The position numbers and the translations under genes were made by a program. The notes under the pieces are model-generated. The model was not told the DNA's origin. It searched no databases and was given only the letters and a program-made list of their open reading frames with translations. Positions 9,100 through 17,248 of a DNA stretch of 64,000 nt are shown here, piece after piece. The stretch's first letter is position 1, and the number at the start of each line of letters is the position of its first letter. The DNA is taken from positions 620,001 through 684,000 of the forward strand of contig NZ_JAIMIC010000001.1 of NCBI RefSeq assembly GCF_019966545.1, written 5' to 3'. Source of the DNA: Heliomarina baculiformis (lineage in GTDB: Bacteria; Pseudomonadota; Alphaproteobacteria; Rhodobacterales; Rhodobacteraceae).

Positions 9100-9284
9100 C
9101 ATCAGGTAGGCGCTGTCGCGCTTTCTATCCAGTCACATGCGCCGATCGGGTGCCCGTTTGGAAATTACAAATAGTCAATCCTGCCGGAAAATCCGCAGCT
9201 AACATATTTGTATAGTTCCGCGAAGATGGCTGTGAGGATCGGGGGCCAGATAGGGTGAAGAGTTTTTGAGGAACGGAGTATCCC

Positions 9285-10391
9285 ATGATCACTACGAAAA
9301 GCACACGTCTGGCCGGGGTCGTCCTGAGCGCCGCGCTGGCCTCTACCAGCCTTGTCGCGGTATCGGCCCAGCCAGCCCTGGCCGTTCCGGCAGGCGGCTA
9401 CGGCGATCTGGTCGAGCAGGTCTCTCCCAGCGTCGTCTTTATCGAGGTCACCGAAAAGGCCGGAGAAGCTACAACCCCGCAACTGCCCGAGAACATGCCC
9501 GAAGAGCTGCGCAAGCAATTCGAAAAGATGATGCCGCAAGGCGGCGAGCGCGCTCCGATGCACGGTGTCGGTTCCGGGTTCATCATTTCCAGCGACGGTC
9601 TGGTTGTCACCAATCACCACGTCGTCAGCGGCGCTGACAGCGTCAAGGTCAAACTATCGGACGGGCGCAGCCTGTCTGCCGAAGTGATCGGCAGCGATCC
9701 ACTCACGGATGTCGCTCTGCTGCGGATCACCGCCGACGCGGATCTCCCCGCAGTTGCCTTTGGTGACTCGGATGAGATGCGCGTCGGTGACGAAGTCGTC
9801 GCGGTCGGGAACCCGTTCGGCCTTGGCGGCACCGTCACCTCGGGGATCATCTCGGCCAAATCGCGTAACATTAACGCGGGCCCCTACGATGACTTCATCC
9901 AGACCGATGCCGCGATCAACCGGGGCAACTCGGGCGGGCCGCTGTTCAACAACGATGGTGAGGTTATCGGCATGAATACCGCGATCTTCTCGCCCGATGG
10001 CGGGTCGGTAGGCATCGGTTTCGCCGTACCGTCCGACCTTGTACGCGACATCGTGGCCGACCTTGAAGACGACGGGAATATCACCCGCGGCTGGCTCGGT
10101 GTGCAGATCAAGCCGATGTCGCAAGAGATCGCTTCGGTGCTCGGCTACGACATGCCGAAAGGCGCCGTGATCGAAAAAATCAGCGATGACAGTCCTGCGG
10201 ACAAGGGAGGGTTGAAAAACGGCGACATCATCCTTTCATTCAATGGCACGGACATCACCGAATTGCGCGACCTCACCCGCGCGGTGGCGGGAACCACGCC
10301 GGACCAGAAAGCCCAAGTTGTGGTCCTGCGCAAAGGCAAGGAAGTCACCGAAGAGGTGACGGTGGGCACGCTGGGAGAAGAGAACGCCTGA
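9285..10391 (+). CDS. Periplasmic HtrA/Deg-family serine protease with one PDZ domain
   Basis: A Do-like periplasmic protease of 368 residues. It has a Sec signal peptide with a probable cut after ALA (residues 31-33). The trypsin-like domain shows the triad His112 (TNHHVV), Asp142 (LTDVALL) and Ser216 (GNSGGP). One PDZ domain follows at about 270-355. With a single PDZ domain it resembles DegS or short Deg proteases rather than two-PDZ DegP, but the cleavable-looking leader argues for a soluble periplasmic enzyme. It probably degrades misfolded envelope proteins. It is divergent from a two-component operon, which is a likely regulator. Confidence 0.9.
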   Translation: MITTKSTRLAGVVLSAALASTSLVAVSAQPALAVPAGGYGDLVEQVSPSVVFIEVTEKAGEATTPQLPENMPEELRKQFEKMMPQGGERAPMHGVGSGFIISSDGLVVTNHHVVSGADSVKVKLSDGRSLSAEVIGSDPLTDVALLRITADADLPAVAFGDSDEMRVGDEVVAVGNPFGLGGTVTSGIISAKSRNINAGPYDDFIQTDAAINRGNSGGPLFNNDGEVIGMNTAIFSPDGGSVGIGFAVPSDLVRDIVADLEDDGNITRGWLGVQIKPMSQEIASVLGYDMPKGAVIEKISDDSPADKGGLKNGDIILSFNGTDITELRDLTRAVAGTTPDQKAQVVVLRKGKEVTEEVTVGTLGEENA

Positions 10392-10630
10392 GCGAAACCA
10401 TCGTAGCGTCCGACCCGGTATTACTCCATCGGGCCGGGCGCAAAATTCGGGGGTGATACCCGTACACCGTCTGTGCACCCCCTGTGCATCGGCGATACGA
10501 CAAAAGTAACGAGTTTCTTAAGGGCCAGCCAAAGCGGGCTGTTAATTTCGGCGCAAAAATCGCAGCGACCTTGTCCCATTCCGTCCTGCGAGAAATTGAC
10601 CGCTCCGTCCCGCCAGCCCTGTTAGAAGCA

Positions 10631-10668
10631 GGCCGCGCCTCCCCTCGGGGCGCGGCCTTTAACTTTTT
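10631..10668 (+). terminator. Rho-independent terminator
   Basis: GGCCGCGCC (10631-10639) pairs perfectly with GGCGCGGCC (10649-10657) and is followed by TTTAACTTTTT. The T-tract is on the plus side, so it fits termination of transcription coming from the htrA-like gene 240 bases upstream. It also separates that gene from the convergent lrp gene ending at 10668. Confidence 0.75.
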
Positions 10669-11108
10669 CAGACCTTGAGTTCGCGCAGGATGACGTTGGT
10701 CTGGGCGCTGCTGACGGCAGGCAGGCGAAACAGCACCTCTTCGAGAAACGCGTTATAGGCGGTAATGTCGGCGCAACGCACGCGGATGTGGTAATCGGCC
10801 TGACCGGTGGTCGCGTAACATTCCTGAACCTCGCCGCGCTGAATAATCGCACGGTTGAAGGCGCGGACACCTTCGGGATCGTGGCGCACAAGCTGCACGT
10901 GGATGATCGCGTGAAAGCTTTCGCCCATCCGGCCGCGATCGAGCACCGCGCCGTAGCGGGTGATGATACCGGCCTCTTCGAACGCGCGGACACGGCGCCA
11001 GCAGGCCGAGGTGGACATGCCGAGTTTCTCGGCCAGTTCGGCGTTGGTCAGGCGGCTGTCCTGCTCCAGCAGTGCCAGCAGCTGACGGTCTTTGAGATCC
11101 AAGTTCAT
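10668..11108 (-). CDS. Lrp/AsnC-family transcriptional regulator
   Basis: A 146-residue feast/famine regulator with an N-terminal winged HTH (about 5-60; NAELAEKLGMSTSACWRR) and a C-terminal RAM ligand-binding/oligomerisation domain (about 68-142). The ATG at 11106-11108 gives the family-typical MNLDLKDRQLL start; the longer frame upstream is not homologous. It is divergent from iorAB across 150 bases. Lrp-type regulators beside indolepyruvate ferredoxin oxidoreductase genes commonly respond to aromatic or branched-chain amino acids, so control of iorAB is likely but inferred. Confidence 0.9.
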   Translation of the reverse strand: MNLDLKDRQLLALLEQDSRLTNAELAEKLGMSTSACWRRVRAFEEAGIITRYGAVLDRGRMGESFHAIIHVQLVRHDPEGVRAFNRAIIQRGEVQECYATTGQADYHIRVRCADITAYNAFLEEVLFRLPAVSSAQTNVILRELKV

Positions 11109-11258
11109 GCGAACTTCTATACCGAAAATTCCCCACTGATCGACAGGAAAAATCATAAACCGAGCAAAACCCGCAAATCCTGGCAGGAAATTCCATCCCC
11201 GACCGGGTATCATACCCTGATATGCGGGCGGGAGCACCCAGCCAAAGGAGGAGCCAGC

Positions 11259-14200
11259 ATGTCCGAGCCACGCCCCACGTTTCGATCTTATCAACTGTCC
11301 GACCGCTATGACCTCGAGACCGGCCGCGTATTCCTCACCGGTACGCAGGCTCTGGTGCGGATCATGTTCGATCAGGCACGGCGCGACCGGGCGGCCGGGC
11401 TGAACACCGGCGGATTCGTTTCAGGCTATCGCGGCTCGCCACTGGGCGGTCTGGACCTTGAGATGTGGCGCGAGCGCAAGCGGCTCGAGACGGAAAAGAT
11501 CACCTTCCTGCCTGCGGTGAACGAAGACCTTGGCGCGACGGCAGTACTCGGGGCGCAGCAGGCGCCGCTCAGCCCGGATTGCGAGGTCGATGGGCTGTTT
11601 TCCATGTGGTACGGCAAGGGGCCGGGCGTGGACCGCTCGGGCGACGCGCTGCGACACGGCAACGCCTATGGCTCGTCTCCCAAAGGCGGCGTGCTGGTGG
11701 TGGCGGGCGATGACCATGGTTGTGTGTCCTCGTCCATGCCGCACCAGTCGGACGTGGCATTCATGTCTTGGTTCATGCCGACGCTGAACCCGGCGAGCAT
11801 CGAGGAATACCTGAGTTTTGGGGAATACGGCATTGCCCTGTCGCGCTATTCCGGCACATGGGTCGGGTTCAAGGCGATCTCGGAAACCGTGGAATCCGGG
11901 CGGTCTGTCGAAATACCCGCCGACCGGGAATTCACCCTGCCCGAGATCGACCTGCCGCCGGGGGGCCTGCATATCCGCGGCTCTGACCTGCCATCAGCCG
12001 AAATCGAAACCCGGATCGGCCACAAGCTGCGCGCGGTCGAGGCCTTTGTCGAGGCAAACCCGATTGACCACGCGATCTATGATCTGCCCGAGGCGCATTA
12101 CGGGTTCGTCACCACCGGCAAGGGGCACCTCGACCTGATGGAGGCGCTGCGCCTATTGGGGCTGGACGAGAACGCCTGCCGCCGTCTGGGGATCGACATC
12201 TACAAGGTTGGCATGGTCTGGCCGCTGGCACGGCGCGATGCGCTGGCCTTTGTGAAGGGCAAGCAGGAAGTGCTGGTTGTCGAGGAAAAGCGCGGCATCA
12301 TCGAAAGCCAGTTCAAGGAGTATTTCTATGACTGGCCGGGCGACAAGCCGCAGAAGATGGTCGGCAAGCACGATGCCGCCGCGACGCGCGACCTGATCCC
12401 GTGGACGGGCGAGCTGACCCCGCTGGCGCTGGTGCCGATTGTCGCCGAACGTCTTGATGCGTTCTTTCCGGATGAAAACCTGCCCGCCCGCGCCGCCGCG
12501 CTGACCGAGGAAAAGCCTCCGGTGCTGAACGTGTCCGGCGCGACGCGTACGCCCTACTTCTGCTCGGGCTGCCCGCATAACACCTCGACCAAGATGCCCG
12601 AGGGCAGCAGCGCGATGAGCGGGATCGGCTGTCACGTGATGGCAAGCTGGATGAACCGCTCGACCGGCGGTTTTGCGCAGATGGGCGGCGAAGGCGTGCC
12701 GGTGGCCGTCGCGCAAAAATTCAACGGAAACAAGCACGTGTTCCAGAACCTCGGTGAAGGGACATGGTATCACTCGGGCTCCATGGCGATCCGTCAGGCG
12801 GTCGCGACCAAGGCGAACATCACCTACAAGATCCTCTACAACGACGCCGTTGCGATGACGGGGGGACAGCCTGTCGATGGTCCGGTGAGCGTGGATGGTA
12901 TCGCATGGAACGCGCGGGCCGAAGGCGTCGACCGGATCGCGCTGGTCAGTGATGCGATTGAAAAATTCACCAAGGGCGATTTCCCGCCGGGTACGTCTTT
13001 TCATAGCCGCGAAGACCTCGACACGGTCCAGCGCGAGCTTCGTGACATCAAGGGCGTGACGGTCCTGATTTACGAGCAGACCTGCGCCACGGAGAAACGC
13101 CGCCGGCGCAAGCGCGGCACGATGGAAGATCCGGACAAGTTCGTGATGATCAACGATCTGGTCTGCGAAGGCTGCGGCGATTGCTCGGTCCAGTCGAATT
13201 GTCTGAGCGTCGAGCCGGTGGAAACCGAATTCGGGCGCAAGCGGCAGATCAACCAGAACACCTGCAACAAGGATTTCTCTTGCGTGCAGGGCTTCTGCCC
13301 CAGTTTCGTGACTGTTTCGGGCGTGAAGCGGCGCAAGAAAAGCGGCGCGGATGTTGATCTGGCCGCCTTGCTGGCCGAGGTCGACGCCCCTTCCCTGCCC
13401 GCTCTGGACGAACCGTTCGATCTGCTGGTGACAGGCGTTGGCGGCACCGGGGTGGTGACGGTTGGCGCTCTGGTGACAATGGCCGCGCATCTTGAAGGGA
13501 TGGGGTCGAGCGTGCTGGATTTCACCGGTTTCGCACAGAAATTCGGCACGGTGCTGAGCTATATCCGGCTGGGCCGCAGCCCCGATGATATTCATCAGGT
13601 GCGGATCGAAAACGCGGGCGCGGACGCGGTGATCGGCTGCGACGTGGTGGTGTCCTCGGCGCCCAAGGCCTCGGCCCATTACCGCCGGGGCAGCCGGATG
13701 GTGCTGAACACGGCGGCAATGCCTACGGGTGATCTGGTGTTGAACCGCGATGCGGACCTGAAGATCGGGCAGCGCGAAAAGGTGATCGCGGCGACCGTGG
13801 GAGAGGAGAACCTTTCGGCGCTGAACGCCAACCGTCTGGCGGAAAAGCTGATGGGCGACAGCGTGTTCGCGAACGTGATGATGCTGGGCTTTGCCTGGCA
13901 AAAGGGTCTGGTGCCGGTCAGCGAAGGCGCGTTGAAACAGGCGATCCTGCTGAACGGGGTGGCGGTGGAAAAGAACGCGCGCGCCTTTGATCTGGGCCGG
14001 GTGATGGCGGCCAACCCGGAGGCGCTTGAGCGAGACGAGGAAAAGCCCGTCGAGACGGTGGATGACCTGATCGCGCGGCGCGTCTCCTTCCTGACCGGCT
14101 ATCAGAACGCGGCCTATGCAGAACGCTACCGGGCGCGGCTTGAGAAACTGCGCGTGGCGATGCCGGGCGACGAGGTTGCGCTGCGCGCGGCGGCGGTGTC

Positions 14201-14666
14201 GCTGTTCCGGCTGATGGCCTACAAGGACGAATACGAGGTCGCGCGGCTGATGACCGAGACCGGGTTCGAAGACCGTCTGGCGGCGGAATTCGAGGGTGAC
14301 ATGAAGGTCAGCTATCACATGGCGCCGCCCTTCCTGCCCTCGGCCCGCGACACGCGGGGTCGCCCGAAGAAAAAGAGCTTTGGCGGCTGGATGACCCCGC
14401 TTCTGCGCGGCCTCTCGGGGATGAAAAGCCTGCGCGGTACGGCGCTTGATCCGTTCGGCTATACGGCAGATCGCAAGCTGGACCGCGCGCTGATCGACTG
14501 GTTCGAGGGGGTGATGGCCTATGCCGCGCAGGCGGATGTGCCGGAAGAGGTCCGCCGCGAACTGCTCGCCGCGCCGCAGGAGATCCGTGGCTATGGCCCG
14601 GTGCGCGAGAAGGCCGCGGAAGAGGTGCAGGAGAAGGTGGCCGGGTTGATGGGGCGCACCGCGTAG
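11259..14666 (+). CDS. Indolepyruvate ferredoxin oxidoreductase, fused alpha-beta subunits
   Basis: A cytoplasmic TPP- and Fe-S-dependent 2-oxoacid oxidoreductase of 1135 residues. It oxidatively decarboxylates aryl pyruvates (indolepyruvate, phenylpyruvate) to aryl-acetyl-CoA while reducing ferredoxin. The IorA-like part comes first and carries a ferredoxin-type cluster with Cys636, Cys639, Cys642 and Cys648 (CEGCGDC). The IorB-like gamma domain follows from about residue 715 (VTGVGGTGVVTVG). The start ATG at 11259 has a strong AAAGGAGGAG site; the open frame extends far upstream but overlaps the lrp gene and is not family-like. It probably functions in aromatic amino acid catabolism. Confidence 0.93.
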   Translation: MSEPRPTFRSYQLSDRYDLETGRVFLTGTQALVRIMFDQARRDRAAGLNTGGFVSGYRGSPLGGLDLEMWRERKRLETEKITFLPAVNEDLGATAVLGAQQAPLSPDCEVDGLFSMWYGKGPGVDRSGDALRHGNAYGSSPKGGVLVVAGDDHGCVSSSMPHQSDVAFMSWFMPTLNPASIEEYLSFGEYGIALSRYSGTWVGFKAISETVESGRSVEIPADREFTLPEIDLPPGGLHIRGSDLPSAEIETRIGHKLRAVEAFVEANPIDHAIYDLPEAHYGFVTTGKGHLDLMEALRLLGLDENACRRLGIDIYKVGMVWPLARRDALAFVKGKQEVLVVEEKRGIIESQFKEYFYDWPGDKPQKMVGKHDAAATRDLIPWTGELTPLALVPIVAERLDAFFPDENLPARAAALTEEKPPVLNVSGATRTPYFCSGCPHNTSTKMPEGSSAMSGIGCHVMASWMNRSTGGFAQMGGEGVPVAVAQKFNGNKHVFQNLGEGTWYHSGSMAIRQAVATKANITYKILYNDAVAMTGGQPVDGPVSVDGIAWNARAEGVDRIALVSDAIEKFTKGDFPPGTSFHSREDLDTVQRELRDIKGVTVLIYEQTCATEKRRRRKRGTMEDPDKFVMINDLVCEGCGDCSVQSNCLSVEPVETEFGRKRQINQNTCNKDFSCVQGFCPSFVTVSGVKRRKKSGADVDLAALLAEVDAPSLPALDEPFDLLVTGVGGTGVVTVGALVTMAAHLEGMGSSVLDFTGFAQKFGTVLSYIRLGRSPDDIHQVRIENAGADAVIGCDVVVSSAPKASAHYRRGSRMVLNTAAMPTGDLVLNRDADLKIGQREKVIAATVGEENLSALNANRLAEKLMGDSVFANVMMLGFAWQKGLVPVSEGALKQAILLNGVAVEKNARAFDLGRVMAANPEALERDEEKPVETVDDLIARRVSFLTGYQNAAYAERYRARLEKLRVAMPGDEVALRAAAVSLFRLMAYKDEYEVARLMTETGFEDRLAAEFEGDMKVSYHMAPPFLPSARDTRGRPKKKSFGGWMTPLLRGLSGMKSLRGTALDPFGYTADRKLDRALIDWFEGVMAYAAQADVPEEVRRELLAAPQEIRGYGPVREKAAEEVQEKVAGLMGRTA

Positions 14667-14682
14667 CCTTGACTGGTAAGTG

Positions 14683-14718
14683 GCCTTTGGCAGGAGCAGC
14701 GAAGTCCCTGCCAAAGGC
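14683..14718. other. Perfect 12-bp hairpin after iorAB
   Basis: GCCTTTGGCAGG (14683-14694) pairs exactly with CCTGCCAAAGGC (14707-14718) across a 12-base loop, 17 bases after the iorAB stop. There is no T-tract on either side, so it is not a standard intrinsic terminator. It may be a 3'-end stabiliser or a weak bidirectional barrier between the convergent iorAB and the small secreted-protein gene. Confidence 0.5.
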
Positions 14719-14756
14719 GAACTTCCCGTGCAAGTCGGCAGATCATCCGGCCACGG

Positions 14757-15230
14757 TCACTGCCGCTGCATCGCACGCTCTAAACTGCCTTTTCCAGTCA
14801 ACACGCATCTGTGGCCGAGCAGTTTCGCGCTGTCCTCTGGAACAATCATTCCGCGGATTTTTGTTCCACGAACCCGCACGCGAATAACATTGCACTGATA
14901 CTGCGGGATACCTTCGATACTCAAATCGGGACGGGCTTTTTCTGACACCCTCGCGGTGATCTGAAGCGCCTTTAAGGCTAAAACACGCATGTCCGCGTCC
15001 AGAGACAGCGGCAAGCAGGTCAATGCAGTGCCTTGTTTAGTCGCAACAACGAACGGCGCAAGGGTCTCTAGCTTTTTGCGATCCAGCCCGATGAGTTCGA
15101 GATAGATCGCAACGGATTTCGGGCAATCGGAACCTGCCTGCTCGGAGAGCACCTCTGCGCTAGCGTGTGCCTGCGCTGCGGACAAGAGAAACCAAACTGC
15201 GCACGGTATAAAAATCAAACGGCCGCGCAA
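14757..15230 (-). CDS. Secreted hypothetical protein
   Basis: A 157-residue protein I do not recognise. It starts at TTG (15228-15230) with GGAG about 8 bases upstream. A signal peptide covers about the first 24 residues (hydrophobic core then AHASA), so it is probably periplasmic. Three cysteines (about 36, 72 and 112) sit in the mature part plus one near residue 142, which would allow disulfides. The region upstream (15231-15422) is AT-richer than its surroundings, and the gene shows no operon link to neighbours. The reading frame, signal peptide and start context support a real gene, but function is unknown. Confidence 0.65.
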   Translation of the reverse strand: MRGRLIFIPCAVWFLLSAAQAHASAEVLSEQAGSDCPKSVAIYLELIGLDRKKLETLAPFVVATKQGTALTCLPLSLDADMRVLALKALQITARVSEKARPDLSIEGIPQYQCNVIRVRVRGTKIRGMIVPEDSAKLLGHRCVLTGKGSLERAMQRQ

Positions 15231-15422
15231 TTGATTTCTCCAAAGTTTTTTTGTCGCTCATCGCCAAGCTGACAAATGCTGGGCATGCACTGCAGGCAAT
15301 ATATTGATTACTCTACGTAAACCGTTGCATTCGCCGCTCGCTTTGAATGTAGGCAACCGATGGGAACAAATCACCGGGCCTGCGCACATCAAGCCCGGAC
15401 ACAATCTACCGAGATTTCGTCC

Positions 15423-16400
15423 TCAGAAATCCACGCTCTGCCCTGCTCCGGTGTCTTTCGCGCGGTCCAGAACGTGTTGCGCGGCGGCGAGGTCTTGGGC
15501 GGCGACGCCGAGGGAGCGGTAGGCAGTGAGCTGGTCCGCATCGGCGCGGCCTTTGATCTGGTTTTGCAGCAGCGCGCCGATTTCGCCTTTCAGCTGGTCG
15601 GCGCTGAACTTGCCAGCGGCGATCATCTCGACGACCTCGCCCGCTTGCGCGAGGGTCGAGGGCGTGTAATCCACCCAGATCGAGGCCTTGAGAACAAAGT
15701 CGTCGTCGACTTCCCGCATGGAGGGGATCGAGGAGCCGACGACGTTGACATGGCAGCCTTTCGGCAGCCAATCCGCATTCAGGATCGGGGTGGGCGACGC
15801 AGTGACCGTGCAGACGATATCAGCCTCGGCCACGGCGGCCTGCATGTCGTCACCGCTGGTAAAGGTGATGCTCGGGTATTTCGCCTTCGCCGCCTTGCAG
15901 AACGGGGCGGCTTTTTCGGCGGAGCGGCCTGCAACAGCGACCTGCGTGATCGGGCGCACGGCGCAGATCGCGTCGAGGTGATGTTCGGCCTGTTCGCCGT
16001 TGCCGAGGATGGCAAGACGGGTCGCATCCTCACGGGCGAGGGCGCGGGTGGCCACGCCGCTTGCGGCGGCGGTGCGGATCGCGGTCAGCAGGCTCGCGTC
16101 CATCATCGCCACGGGCGCGCCGGTTTCCGGTTCGAACAGCAGATAGGCGCCGCGATGCGAGGACAGACCCCGCGCCGGGTTGCCGGGAAACAGGCTGATG
16201 AGCTTGATGCCGAAACAGGCCGGATCATTCATCGCGCCGGGCATGATGCCCATCTTGTTATTGCCGCCGACCGGCATGATGGACCGTAGCGGCAGTTCCG
16301 CGCCACCATTGGAGACCGTGCGCATGGCACGGTCGACAACCTCGATCGCCTCGGTCATCGGTAGCAGTTTCGCCACCTCGTCATGGGAGAGAATGATCAC
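15423..16400 (-). CDS. Ornithine cyclodeaminase / mu-crystallin-family protein
   Basis: A 325-residue member of the OCD family, which includes ornithine cyclodeaminase, ketimine (delta-1-pyrroline-2-carboxylate) reductases and alanine dehydrogenase. The NAD(P)-binding Rossmann motif is LAILGNGEQAEHHL (about 148-161), and the substrate half has KMGIMPGAMN near residue 50. The start is GTG at 16400, overlapping the hydrolase stop by 4 bases. It is the last gene of a seven-gene run with TRAP transport, an amine oxidase and an M81 protein, so a cyclic imine or ketimine reductase role fits as well as true ornithine cyclodeaminase. The sequence alone does not separate these. Confidence 0.85.
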   Translation of the reverse strand: MIILSHDEVAKLLPMTEAIEVVDRAMRTVSNGGAELPLRSIMPVGGNNKMGIMPGAMNDPACFGIKLISLFPGNPARGLSSHRGAYLLFEPETGAPVAMMDASLLTAIRTAAASGVATRALAREDATRLAILGNGEQAEHHLDAICAVRPITQVAVAGRSAEKAAPFCKAAKAKYPSITFTSGDDMQAAVAEADIVCTVTASPTPILNADWLPKGCHVNVVGSSIPSMREVDDDFVLKASIWVDYTPSTLAQAGEVVEMIAAGKFSADQLKGEIGALLQNQIKGRADADQLTAYRSLGVAAQDLAAAQHVLDRAKDTGAGQSVDF

Positions 16401-17248
16401 AGGCTGCGCTCCTGTTCCTGTCCCCAGTCGGGGCCGGTTACGTCAAGGCCCATCACCTGTTCAAGCAGGGCGGTATAGGTGTCGGGCCGCGCGATATAGG
16501 GAAAATGGCCGCCCGAGAGATAGCGATAGGCGACGGAGGGCGAGAGCCGCGCGCGCACCCCGGCACGCATGTCCGGCGGGATCAGCGGATCGTCATCGGC
16601 CTCAATGGTCACGATGTCGCTGGCCGGAATGGCGGGCGGGGGCAGTTCCGGGCCGGTCTTTGTCGCGTTGAGACGGGCGCGAAGCTCGGCCTCGGGGATG
16701 CGGCCTCCGACCTCCATCATCAGAAGCTCAACCACGTCGGATTGCTCGGGATGCGCCTCGCGCCACTGGCCGAGACCATTGCCGAACCCGGCGCGGATAT
16801 CTTCGATGGGGGCATTCATGAGGTCGAGCGCATAGGGCATGCGCGTCGAGATTCCGACAACCGTATCTAGCGTGTTCGCGGCGAGCAGTTTCGTCATCCG
16901 GTCGGGCGCGGCACCGGCCAGATACTGGGCAACATAGCCGCCGAGCGACGATCCGAGCACCGCCGCCTTGTCGATGTTCAAATGATCCATCAGCGAGACG
17001 AGATCGCCCGCCCAGTCGACAATGCCTCCGGTCGCAGGATAGGTGGCGGCGACAATGCGCAACCGGCCCTTGAGTGCCTCGATCTGTTGCCAGAACACGT
17101 CGCAGCGGCCTAGCGTGCCCGGGATCAACAGCAGGACAGGTCCCTGCCCCGCATCGATATAGCCCCATTCGCGCCCGTTCAGGGTGATCCGCTGTTCGGG
17201 ATGTTCAGCGGCGAAGGCGTCGCGCGACTGGATAAGGGGGTTGCTCAT
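16397..17248 (-). CDS. Alpha/beta-fold hydrolase
   Basis: A 283-residue hydrolase with the oxyanion strand-loop LLLIPGTLG (about 34-42) and the nucleophile elbow GSSLGG (Ser at about 98). A late Asp in EADDDPLIPP and a late His in GGHFPYIA complete a likely triad. It is probably a cytoplasmic esterase, lactonase or C-C/amide hydrolase. It overlaps both neighbours by 4 bases, so it belongs to the M81/OCD operon and probably acts on an ester or amide intermediate of that pathway. No substrate can be named. Confidence 0.85.
   Translation of the reverse strand: MSNPLIQSRDAFAAEHPEQRITLNGREWGYIDAGQGPVLLLIPGTLGRCDVFWQQIEALKGRLRIVAATYPATGGIVDWAGDLVSLMDHLNIDKAAVLGSSLGGYVAQYLAGAAPDRMTKLLAANTLDTVVGISTRMPYALDLMNAPIEDIRAGFGNGLGQWREAHPEQSDVVELLMMEVGGRIPEAELRARLNATKTGPELPPPAIPASDIVTIEADDDPLIPPDMRAGVRARLSPSVAYRYLSGGHFPYIARPDTYTALLEQVMGLDVTGPDWGQEQERSL

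Noticed and set aside
10788-11258. Upstream extension of the iorAB frame
   Set aside because: It runs through the divergent lrp gene and promoter; a strong Shine-Dalgarno lies just before ATG 11259 where family similarity begins.
12153-14714. An 853-codon open frame on the minus strand opposite iorAB
   Set aside because: It mirrors the codon structure of a GC-rich gene, is rich in His/Arg/Gln with no domain signature, and overlaps a clear Fe-S/TPP oxidoreductase on the plus strand.
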